6,091 nucleotides of DNA. It comes from Helicobacteraceae bacterium (GTDB lineage Bacteria > Campylobacterota > Campylobacteria > Campylobacterales > SZUA-545). Below are positions 1 to 5,409 of the stretch, piece after piece. The position numbers and the translations under genes are program-made. The notes under the pieces are model-generated. The model made no database searches, was not told the origin of the DNA, and was given only the letters and a program-made list of their open reading frames with translations. Every line of letters begins with the position of its first letter. Positions within the stretch are counted from its first letter, which is position 1. The DNA lies in NCBI GenBank assembly GCA_003250175.1, contig QKHD01000232.1:1-6091 (forward strand), read 5' to 3'.

Positions 1-1
1 C

Positions 2-772
2 AAGGTGCTGCTGGGTCTTAGCGGCGGGATCGACAGCGCGCTGACCGCCACCATCGCCGCCGACGCCCTGGGGCGCGAGAATGTCTGCGGCGTGCTCATG
101 CCCTCCACTTTTTCCAGCTCCTCCAGCCTTACCGACGCGGAAGATCTGGCGAAAAACCTGGGGATCGAGTACCACACCATTCCCATCAAGGGCGGGTACG
201 ACCAGTACCTCAAAGACCTCGCCCCGCTCTTTGGCAACCTGCCCTTCAACACCGCCGAGGAAAACCTGCAGGCACGTATCCGCGGCACCATGCTCATGGC
301 GATCTCCAACAAGTTCGGCTGGCTGGTCATCGCCACGGGGAACAAGAGCGAGATGAGCGTGGGCTACTCCACCCTCTACGGCGACATGGTGGGTGGTTTT
401 GCCCTGCTCAAAGACGTCTTTAAAACCACCGTCTACGAGCTGGCCCGATGGCGCAACGCCCAGGGCGAGGTGATTCCGGAGAACTCCATCCTAAAACCCC
501 CATCCGCCGAGCTGCGCCCCGATCAAAAAGATCAGGACGAACTCCCCGAATACGAGGTGCTCGACAAGATCATCAAGGCCTACGTCGAGGAGGACTACTC
601 CACCGAAGATATCGTCCGCATGGGGATCGACGAAAAGACGATCAACAAGGTCGCCCGCCTCATCGACATGAACGAATACAAACGCCGCCAGGCCCCCATC
701 GGGGTCAAGATCACGGACAAGGCCTTCGGAAAAGACCGGCGCATGCCGCTAACCAACCTCTACAAGAAGTAA
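2..772 (+). CDS. nadE: Glutamine-dependent NAD+ synthetase, C-terminal synthetase domain (5'-truncated by window edge)
   Basis: This enzyme makes NAD+ from deamido-NAD+, ATP and an amide nitrogen, the last step of NAD synthesis, in the cytoplasm. The reading frame is open to the left edge, so the first visible codon (AAG at base 2) is internal. The visible 256 residues begin with VLLGLSGGIDSAL, the ATP-pyrophosphatase P-loop SGGxDS at visible residues 7-12. They continue with EENLQARIRGTMLMAISN, TGNKSEMSVGYSTLYGDM and KDVFKTTVYELARWRN, all typical of the long glutamine-dependent class rather than the short ammonia-dependent one. That class is normally about 540-680 residues, so an N-terminal nitrilase-like glutaminase domain should lie upstream; this is inferred, not seen. 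The C-terminus (RRMPLTNLYKK) looks complete, and TAA is at 770-772. The next gene starts 3 bases later, so the two are probably co-transcribed. Confidence 0.94.
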   Translation, partial: KVLLGLSGGIDSALTATIAADALGRENVCGVLMPSTFSSSSSLTDAEDLAKNLGIEYHTIPIKGGYDQYLKDLAPLFGNLPFNTAEENLQARIRGTMLMAISNKFGWLVIATGNKSEMSVGYSTLYGDMVGGFALLKDVFKTTVYELARWRNAQGEVIPENSILKPPSAELRPDQKDQDELPEYEVLDKIIKAYVEEDYSTEDIVRMGIDEKTINKVARLIDMNEYKRRQAPIGVKITDKAFGKDRRMPLTNLYKK

Positions 773-775
773 CCC

Positions 776-1807
776 ATGCCCTCCCCCGCCTGGCTGAGCA
801 AAACAAACGAGCGAACCGGCAAAATCTTGTGCGAGGCCTGCGCCCAGGCCTGCGTGCTGGGGGAAGGCGAAACGGGCATCTGCGGTATCCGGAGCGTTAA
901 AAACGGGGCTTTGGAGCTGGCCGTTTACGGTCTGGCCGCGGCGCTTAATATTGACCCTGTCGAGAAAAAACCGCTCTACCACTTTTTGCCCGGATCATCC
1001 ACCCTCTCCTTCGGCACCGTCGGCTGCAACCTTTCTTGCAGCTTCTGCCAAAACGCCGACATCTCCCAATACCCCAAGGAGCATCCGGGTGCTATCAAGG
1101 GGCACGACGCCGCTCCGGAGCAGCTGGTGGCGCTGGCCCTGGAGCGGGGCTGCGAATCGATCAGCTACACCTACAACGAACCGGCGGTTTTCTTTGAGTA
1201 CGCCTACGACACCGCCAAGCTGGCCCACGCCAAGGGATTGAAAAACATCTTCGTCACCAGCGGCTACGAAACCCCCAAGGCGATCGATACCATCGCCCCC
1301 TATCTGGACGCCATGAACATCGACCTCAAGGCGTTCAGCGACGACTTCTACCGCTCCATCTGCGGAGCGCGCCTAAAGCCCGTACTCGAAGCGATCCGCC
1401 ACGCCCACGCCAAGGGCATCTGGGTCGAGATCACCACCCTGCTCATTCCCGGCCTCAACGACAGCAACGACGAACTGCGTCAGATCGCCGAGTTCATCGC
1501 CTCCGTCTCCGTGAATATCCCCTGGCACATCTCCGGATTCTACCCCCAGTACAAGATGCAAAACCGCCCCCGAACACCCCATGCCACCCTGCAAAAAGCC
1601 TATGCCATCGGCATAGCCGCGGGACTTCGCTACTGCTATGTGGGCAACGTGGCCGATCCGGAGCACACCGCCACCTACTGCCCCGCGTGCCACACCCCGG
1701 CCATCCGCCGCCACGGGCATCTTGGCGAAGTGGTGGATACCACCCTGACAAGCGGCCGCTGTCCCGCCTGCGGCGAGGCCCTGCCCGGGGTTTGGTCTAA
1801 CCCCTAA
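776..1807 (+). CDS. amrS: AmmeMemoRadiSam-system radical SAM enzyme (PflA-like)
   Basis: This is a 343-residue cytoplasmic radical SAM protein expected to bind a [4Fe-4S] cluster and cleave S-adenosylmethionine. The reaction of this family is not established, and it is often mis-named pyruvate formate-lyase activating enzyme. The N-terminal Cys cluster is CEACAQAC at 19-26 plus C36 in GICGIR. The radical SAM motif is CNLSCSFC at 84-91, preceded by TLSFGTVG. Other family blocks are SYTYNEPAVFFEYA, IFVTSGYE, MNIDLKAF and WHISGFYPQY. The C-terminus carries a zinc-ribbon-like pair, CPAC at 302-305 and CPAC at 329-332, ending in GVWSNP, as in AmrS proteins. The family's usual partners, AMMECR1 and Memo proteins, are not in the window. 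The ATG at 776 follows the nadE stop by 3 bases with only a weak AGAAG upstream, so translation probably depends on nadE. Confidence 0.9.
   Translation: MPSPAWLSKTNERTGKILCEACAQACVLGEGETGICGIRSVKNGALELAVYGLAAALNIDPVEKKPLYHFLPGSSTLSFGTVGCNLSCSFCQNADISQYPKEHPGAIKGHDAAPEQLVALALERGCESISYTYNEPAVFFEYAYDTAKLAHAKGLKNIFVTSGYETPKAIDTIAPYLDAMNIDLKAFSDDFYRSICGARLKPVLEAIRHAHAKGIWVEITTLLIPGLNDSNDELRQIAEFIASVSVNIPWHISGFYPQYKMQNRPRTPHATLQKAYAIGIAAGLRYCYVGNVADPEHTATYCPACHTPAIRRHGHLGEVVDTTLTSGRCPACGEALPGVWSNP
1787..1804. repeat. Short perfect inverted repeat at the end of amrS
   Basis: GGGGTT (1787-1792), a 6-base loop, and AACCCC (1799-1804) form a perfect 6-bp hairpin that ends directly before the amrS stop codon TAA. 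No run of T follows, so it does not look like a standard intrinsic terminator. It overlaps the place where a -35 box for the downstream gene would sit. It may be a weak attenuating hairpin, an operator half-site pair, or chance. Confidence 0.3.
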
Positions 1808-1818
1808 ACTGCTATACT
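1792..1818 (+). promoter_or_regulatory. Candidate extended -10 sigma70 promoter for the diguanylate cyclase gene
   Basis: TATACT at 1813-1818 matches TATAAT at five of six positions and is preceded by TG at 1810-1811 with one base between, giving an extended -10 element. The possible -35 (TTGGTC, 1792-1797) is poor, with a 15-base spacer, but an extended -10 can compensate. Transcription would start near 1825, leaving about 30 bases of leader before the GTG start at 1855. The element overlaps the amrS stop codon region. It is predicted by pattern only. Confidence 0.45.
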
Positions 1819-1843
1819 TACGCCGGACATAACCTTTTCAGGC

Positions 1844-1849
1844 AAGGAG
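1844..1849 (+). promoter_or_regulatory. Ribosome binding site deciding the GTG start at 1855
   Basis: AAGGAG lies 5 bases upstream of GTG at 1855-1857. This strong Shine-Dalgarno match supports GTG as the start and places the first transmembrane helix properly at residues 14-34. No ATG in this frame has a comparable site nearby. Confidence 0.75.
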
Positions 1850-1854
1850 CGTTT

Positions 1855-3087
1855 GTGGCCCGTATTGTAAGCTACGACCAACATATTCGACGTATTATCA
1901 TTCTTTCCGCCGTGCTGAGTGTGATCCTCTTGATCACCCACGCCGTCTATCTCCAATACAATATTATCGACGACAGTATCAAACAAGAGGCCCGTAAAAC
2001 CAGCGCCCTCTCCTTTGAGGCCCTCTACGCCGCCATGGCCCGTGGCTGGAACCAGGAAGATATCGATGCCATCACTACCCGCCTCAACCGGGTCGATTCC
2101 AACATGCACATCGAAGTCTTCCGGAGCCCCTCCGTGGAAGCAATCTTCGGCAAACGCACCCAGGAGCATCCGGACGCCCTGGTGCAGCAGGCCATCACGG
2201 AAAAGACCGACCAGGCCCAGATTACCCAACCGGGGCAGATGCGCTATATCTACCCCATCAGTTTTGAAAGTGCCTGTCTGCGCTGCCACAGCAACGCCCA
2301 GGTCGGGGAGAGTGCGGGGGCGATCTCCGTGACGTTTCCCGTCTCGGCCATCCGCTTTAGCGGCGGGATGATCTTTAATATGTTTATTCTGGTCTCCATC
2401 GCCATGCTGGGCACCGTCTTTTTGCTGCTCTACTTCTACCTGCGCCGCCATCTGGTCAACCCGCTGAAACGTTTTGCCTTCCGCATCCGGACGATCATGG
2501 GCCAGGGCGATCTGACCCAGCGGATCGTGCTCAACAGCAACGTCAAGGAGATCAAAGACCTGGAGCAGAGCTTTAACGAGCTGACCACCTCCTTGCACAT
2601 CACCCAGGAGCAGCTGACATCGCTCAGCATTACCGATGACCTCACGGGGCTGTACAACCGCCGCCATTTCGAAACCTCCCTGCGCCGGGAGATCGAGCGG
2701 GCGGGCCGCTACGAGACCGCCTTCTCGCTTATTATGATCGATCTGGACAACTTTAAGCCGATCAACGACGACTACGGCCACATCGCGGGCGACAAGATGC
2801 TGATTGCCGTGGCGGGCTTTTTGGCGGATAATGTGCGCAAGACCGATATGGTGGCGCGTCTGGGCGGGGATGAATACGTGATTTTGCTGCCCGAAGCGGG
2901 CAAGGAACAGGCCCAGGCCGCCGCGCAGAAACTGCGGCTTCTTCTAAGCGGAGCGACCTTTGATATCGAGGGGCATCAGCTGGGCATTAACGCCAGCTTT
3001 GGCGTGGCGAGCTTCCCCATCGACGGGGCGACGCCCAATGAACTGCTGGAGAGTGCCGACCAGCAGATGTACCGCGTTAAACGCTAA
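1855..3087 (+). CDS. Membrane diguanylate cyclase with periplasmic c-type heme sensor domain
   Basis: This 410-residue inner-membrane protein is predicted to make c-di-GMP from two GTP in response to a periplasmic signal. Domains in order are: TM1 at about 14-34; a periplasmic domain at about 35-170 resembling the DUF3365/Tll0287-like fold, with a single heme-binding CLRCH at 141-145; TM2 at about 172-196; a HAMP-like linker at about 197-250; and a GGDEF domain from ITDDLTGLYNRR (259-270) to the end. Metal and GTP residues are present (D296, D298, N304, D339, E340). The signature is GGDEY (337-341) rather than GGDEF, a conservative aromatic swap likely to remain active. An inhibitory RxxD site, R328-D331, lies five residues before it, so product inhibition is expected. 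A single c-heme suggests sensing of redox state or a small gas, which is inferred. The protein stops right after MYRVKR, several residues earlier than most GGDEF proteins, where it overlaps the convergent gene by 11 bases. Confidence 0.88.
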   Translation: MARIVSYDQHIRRIIILSAVLSVILLITHAVYLQYNIIDDSIKQEARKTSALSFEALYAAMARGWNQEDIDAITTRLNRVDSNMHIEVFRSPSVEAIFGKRTQEHPDALVQQAITEKTDQAQITQPGQMRYIYPISFESACLRCHSNAQVGESAGAISVTFPVSAIRFSGGMIFNMFILVSIAMLGTVFLLLYFYLRRHLVNPLKRFAFRIRTIMGQGDLTQRIVLNSNVKEIKDLEQSFNELTTSLHITQEQLTSLSITDDLTGLYNRRHFETSLRREIERAGRYETAFSLIMIDLDNFKPINDDYGHIAGDKMLIAVAGFLADNVRKTDMVARLGGDEYVILLPEAGKEQAQAAAQKLRLLLSGATFDIEGHQLGINASFGVASFPIDGATPNELLESADQQMYRVKR

Positions 3088-3397
3088 ACGCGGACCAGAA
3101 CACCGTTTTAAAATCCTCCACACGGCCCTGGCCAATCCGGAGACCTTCGGATTCAAGCAGGGCGATTTTGCGCTCCAGCCCCAGGGCATAACCGCCTAAT
3201 GTACCGTCGCTGGCAACCACACGGTGGCAGGGCACAATGACGGGGTCGGGATTGGCGCCCATGGCGCGGCCGACGGCGCGGTAGGCTTTGGTGCCGAGGG
3301 CTTCGGCGATGGCTTTATAGGTGGTGACACGACCCTCCGGAATCTGACGCAGCAGCGCATAGCAGCGGCGTTCAAACTCCGTGGGAGAGGATTTCAT
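3077..3397 (-). CDS. Short methylated-DNA--protein-cysteine methyltransferase (MGMT/Ogt-like)
   Basis: This 106-residue protein consists almost only of the MGMT DNA-binding/catalytic domain, which moves an alkyl group from O6-alkylguanine to its own cysteine in a suicide reaction. Visible family features are FERRCYALLRQIPEGRVTTY at 8-27, the arginine-finger region YRAVGRAMGANP (R40), the acceptor motif PCHRVV with Cys57, SDGTLGGY, and KIALLESEG near the end. Because PCHR is present rather than PWHR, it should be a true transferase and not an alkyltransferase-like protein. It lacks the N-terminal domain of the usual 160-180-residue Ogt/MGMT enzymes. ATG at 3397-3395 was chosen because homology begins there, and it overlaps the upstream stop as ATGA. 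There is no clear Shine-Dalgarno sequence, so translation is probably coupled. It is the last gene of the operon; its TAA (3079-3077) lies inside the end of the convergent diguanylate cyclase gene. Confidence 0.9.
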   Translation of the reverse strand: MKSSPTEFERRCYALLRQIPEGRVTTYKAIAEALGTKAYRAVGRAMGANPDPVIVPCHRVVASDGTLGGYALGLERKIALLESEGLRIGQGRVEDFKTVFWSAFSV

Positions 3398-3702
3398 GAG
3401 GCGAGTTCGCGCTTGAGTTTGTCTTCGATGTAATCGAAAACACTGAACCCGTGTTTGAGGTAGCGCTGCAGGGATACCACGTCTTTGAGGACCAGCAGAT
3501 AGCCCGCATAGGGAACGAACCAATAAAGCATCACCTTAATATTGCTGCTCTTGACCTTGTAGCGGTCCATGAGGTACTCGATCTGTTTGCTGTTGAGGTT
3601 AAAGCTCTTGTAGACCCCGAAGCCGACGGTGGCAATCAGGTTGAGCAGCACGCCAAACGCAATAATAAACTGATACTCTTCAATCAATAACAAAACTTCC
3701 AT
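3394..3702 (-). CDS. Unrecognised small membrane protein (102 aa)
   Basis: I do not recognise this family. The 102-residue product has a hydrophobic segment at about 10-31 (QFIIAFGVLLNLIATVGFG), a polar, basic middle at 32-56 (NLNSKQIEYLMDRYKVKSSN), a second hydrophobic segment at about 57-72 (VMLYWFVPYAGYLLVL), and a charged C-terminal tail with KRELAS at the end. It is probably an inner-membrane protein with two helices and both ends on the same side; no catalytic motif is visible. It starts 9 bases after the ilvA stop and its TGA overlaps the MGMT ATG by 4 bases, so it is clearly an operon member. Its G+C, about 50% by eye, is lower than its neighbours', particularly near the start codon. 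The good ribosome site and tight packing argue that it is a real gene. Confidence 0.8.
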   Translation of the reverse strand: MEVLLLIEEYQFIIAFGVLLNLIATVGFGVYKSFNLNSKQIEYLMDRYKVKSSNIKVMLYWFVPYAGYLLVLKDVVSLQRYLKHGFSVFDYIEDKLKRELAS

Positions 3703-3711
3703 AACGGCTAC

Positions 3712-4920
3712 TTACTCCTCGGTAAACTTGAAGCCGTGCTCACTCAGGGCATCGCGGATCTGCTGCTGGTGCTCCTCACCCTTGGTCTCCAGGGAGACGG
3801 AGACGAAGGCGTCACCGTAATCCAGACGGTGGGAGGTGCGGTCATAGTCGATCTGCACGATGTTGGCACGCTGCTTCTCGAAGATCGACGAGAGATGGGT
3901 GAGACTGCCGGGCTTGTCAATGAGGGTAACCGTGAGCTTCATCTTCCGGGAGGATTTGAGCAAACCCTTCTCGATAATGATGTTGATCATGGTCACGTCA
4001 ATGTTTCCGCCACTTAACACGACGCCCACTTTCTGATCCGGAGCAAACTGTACCCGGTGGTGCAAGATGGCCGCCACACCGACGGCGCCCGCCCCTTCGA
4101 CCACCAGTTTCTGGCGCTCGATCAGGAACAAAATGGCGTTGGCAATCTCTTCATCGTCAACTTCGACGATATCATCGACCAAATCCACAATATATTTATA
4201 GGTCTCTTTGGCCGTATCCCGCACGGCGATCCCGTCGGCGATGGTCCGGACACCCAAAGAGTCCTGGGGTTTTTTGGCCAAAAAGGAGTTGCGCATGGCG
4301 GGGGCTCCGGAGGCGGAAACGCCGATCACCTTGATCTTGGGGTTGATCGCCTTGGCCGCCGTGGCGATCCCGCTGATCAGCCCACCGCCGCCGACGGGCA
4401 CCAGGATGGCATCCAGATCGGCCACTTCATCCAGCATCTCGACGGCGATGGTGCCCTGCCCTGCGATCACCGCATCGTCCGTAAAGGGGTGGATAAAAGT
4501 CAGACCGTGCTTCTGGGCGTAGTTCTGGGCGTGGGCGTAGGCCTCGTCGTAGCTGTTGCCGTGCAGGATCACTTCCGCACCCAGGGCTTTGGTACCGTTG
4601 ACTTTGAGCAGCGGAGTCGCTTCGGGCATGACGATATAGGCCTTGATCCCAAAATGCGCCGCGGAAAAAGCCACACCCTGGGCATGGTTGCCGGCACTGG
4701 CGGCAATGACGCCGCACGCCTTTTCGGCGTCGGTCAGGGTGGAGAGTTTGTTAAAGGCGCCACGGAGTTTAAAAGCGCCGGTGTTTTGGAGGTTCTCTTT
4801 TTTGATATAGACCTGGGCGCCCGCCAGGTTGCTCAGCATCGGCGCATAGGAGAAAGGGGTCTCTTTAATCACGCCCTTAAGGCGCTGCTGGGCCGCCTGA
4901 ACGTCGGAAAGTGCGATCAT
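3712..4920 (-). CDS. ilvA: Threonine ammonia-lyase (threonine deaminase) with one ACT domain
   Basis: This 402-residue cytoplasmic PLP enzyme deaminates L-threonine to 2-oxobutyrate, the first step from threonine to isoleucine. The PLP lysine is K51 in NTGAFKLRGAFNK. The substrate/phosphate loops SAGNHAQG (75-82) and VGGGGLISG (176-184, glycine-rich phosphate-binding loop) are present, as is VLSGGNID further on. A single ACT domain fills about residues 327-402 (LTVTLIDKPGSLTHL, then NIVQIDYDR). This layout matches the single-ACT class rather than E. coli IlvA with its two ACT-like repeats. Feedback control by isoleucine or valine is plausible but not proven by sequence. ATG at 4920-4918 was preferred over an upstream ATG at 4953, because homology begins at MIALSDVQAAQQRLKGVI and the chosen ATG overlaps the preceding TGA as ATGA. 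No other isoleucine-pathway gene is nearby. Confidence 0.94.
   Translation of the reverse strand: MIALSDVQAAQQRLKGVIKETPFSYAPMLSNLAGAQVYIKKENLQNTGAFKLRGAFNKLSTLTDAEKACGVIAASAGNHAQGVAFSAAHFGIKAYIVMPEATPLLKVNGTKALGAEVILHGNSYDEAYAHAQNYAQKHGLTFIHPFTDDAVIAGQGTIAVEMLDEVADLDAILVPVGGGGLISGIATAAKAINPKIKVIGVSASGAPAMRNSFLAKKPQDSLGVRTIADGIAVRDTAKETYKYIVDLVDDIVEVDDEEIANAILFLIERQKLVVEGAGAVGVAAILHHRVQFAPDQKVGVVLSGGNIDVTMINIIIEKGLLKSSRKMKLTVTLIDKPGSLTHLSSIFEKQRANIVQIDYDRTSHRLDYGDAFVSVSLETKGEEHQQQIRDALSEHGFKFTEE
3715..3720 (-). promoter_or_regulatory. Ribosome binding site for the small membrane protein
   Basis: Read on the minus strand, GAGGAG lies inside the last two codons of ilvA, 12 bases before the ATG at 3702-3700. 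The spacing is a little long but the match is good, and ribosomes ending ilvA would be delivered to this site. Confidence 0.5.
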
Positions 4921-5348
4921 GCCCCCAGCCCCCGGTGTTCGACCATGATGCACTTATTCTGCACCACTTCGATGCCTGCTTTTTTCGCCTCTTGGGCGGC
5001 CGCGTTGTTGATGATACCCTTTTGCAGCCAGAGGGCCTTGACGTTGCCCAGGGCCTTGATCTTTTCCACGATCACCGGTACGACGTCGGGCTTGCGAAAG
5101 ACGTTGACCACGTCGATCGGCTCCGGAATCTCGTCCAGGCTGCGGTAGACCTTCTGACCGCAGATGACCTCTTCTTTAGGGTAGACCGGGTAGACGGTGT
5201 AGCCGTGATCGATCAGGTACTTGCCTACGCGGTGGCTGTCTTTGGTCTCGTCGGGGGAAAAGCCCACGACGGCAATGGTCTTGACACCCTGAAGCAGGGC
5301 CTTGACTTCATCGGATGTGGCGTTTTCCGTCGGAAATTCACACTCCAT
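4917..5348 (-). CDS. CoA-binding Rossmann-fold protein (YccU/CoA_binding_2 family)
   Basis: This 143-residue cytoplasmic protein belongs to the stand-alone CoA-binding family, which shares its fold with the CoA-binding part of succinyl-CoA synthetase alpha; the cellular role is unknown. Visible family features are the nucleotide-binding turn IAVVGFSPDETKDSHRVGKY (25-44), GYTVYPVYP (49-57), the block IDVVNVFRKPD (78-88), LWLQKGIIN (106-114) and a conserved cysteine C133 near the end in NKCIMVEH. Its length is normal for the family. It is the first gene of the operon, with an AGGAG site and a strong promoter upstream, and its TGA overlaps the ilvA ATG by 4 bases. Co-transcription with threonine deaminase, whose product is a 2-oxoacid that can become propionyl-CoA, may be meaningful but is speculative. 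Confidence 0.92.
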   Translation of the reverse strand: MECEFPTENATSDEVKALLQGVKTIAVVGFSPDETKDSHRVGKYLIDHGYTVYPVYPKEEVICGQKVYRSLDEIPEPIDVVNVFRKPDVVPVIVEKIKALGNVKALWLQKGIINNAAAQEAKKAGIEVVQNKCIMVEHRGLGA

Positions 5349-5353
5349 ACTCT

Positions 5354-5358
5354 CTCCT
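5354..5358 (-). promoter_or_regulatory. Ribosome binding site for the CoA-binding protein
   Basis: On the minus strand AGGAG lies 5 bases before ATG at 5348-5346, fixing the start of the first gene of the operon. Confidence 0.75.
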
Positions 5359-5378
5359 ATTGGCGCTAAATTATCGGG

Positions 5379-5407
5379 ATTATATCGGATTTTGTCTGCG
5401 GTGACAA
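5379..5407 (-). promoter_or_regulatory. Near-consensus sigma70 promoter of the CoA-binding/ilvA/membrane protein/MGMT operon
   Basis: On the minus strand TTGTCA (5407-5402) and a perfect TATAAT (5384-5379) are separated by exactly 17 bases; only one of twelve consensus positions differs (TTGACA expected). Transcription would begin near 5372, giving a leader of about 25 bases. The -35 box begins 2 bases after the stop codon of the upstream phosphatase gene, so the operon can be transcribed separately from it. Confidence 0.8.
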
Positions 5408-5409
5408 AA
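5390..5409. promoter_or_regulatory. Perfect palindrome overlapping the operon's -35 box (candidate operator)
   Basis: TTTTGTC (5390-5396), a 6-base spacer, and GACAAAA (5403-5409) form a perfect 7-bp inverted repeat. It covers the -35 hexamer completely and fills the space up to the phosphatase stop codon. As RNA it would be an A/U-rich weak hairpin without a T tract on either strand, so a terminator is unlikely. A site for a dimeric regulator is the better guess; the regulator is not identifiable here. Confidence 0.45.

Noticed and set aside
1804..2781. Long minus-strand open frame (325 codons) opposite the diguanylate cyclase gene
   Set aside because: It is antisense to a clearly conserved gene with heme and GGDEF motifs, has no recognisable domain, and is explained by C/G-rich third codon positions that suppress stops on the other strand.
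3398..3523. N-terminal extension of the MGMT gene back to 3523
   Set aside because: The extra 42 residues are in the antisense-free but shadow frame of the membrane protein gene and are unlike MGMT; homology begins at MKSSPTEFERR and the ATGA overlap supports 3397.
4921..4953. Upstream ATG for ilvA at 4953
   Set aside because: It adds MHHGRTPGAGG, which is not found in the family and overlaps the CoA-binding gene by 37 bases; the ATG at 4920 gives the usual start.
4057..5148. Long plus-strand open frame (363 codons) opposite ilvA and the CoA-binding gene
   Set aside because: It spans the antisense of two conserved genes, is glycine-, aspartate- and histidine-rich in the way of shadow frames, and has no motif.
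5390..5409. Palindrome as an intrinsic terminator of the phosphatase gene
   Set aside because: The stem is A/T-rich with no following T run on the minus strand, and it coincides with a -35 box, so an operator role fits better.
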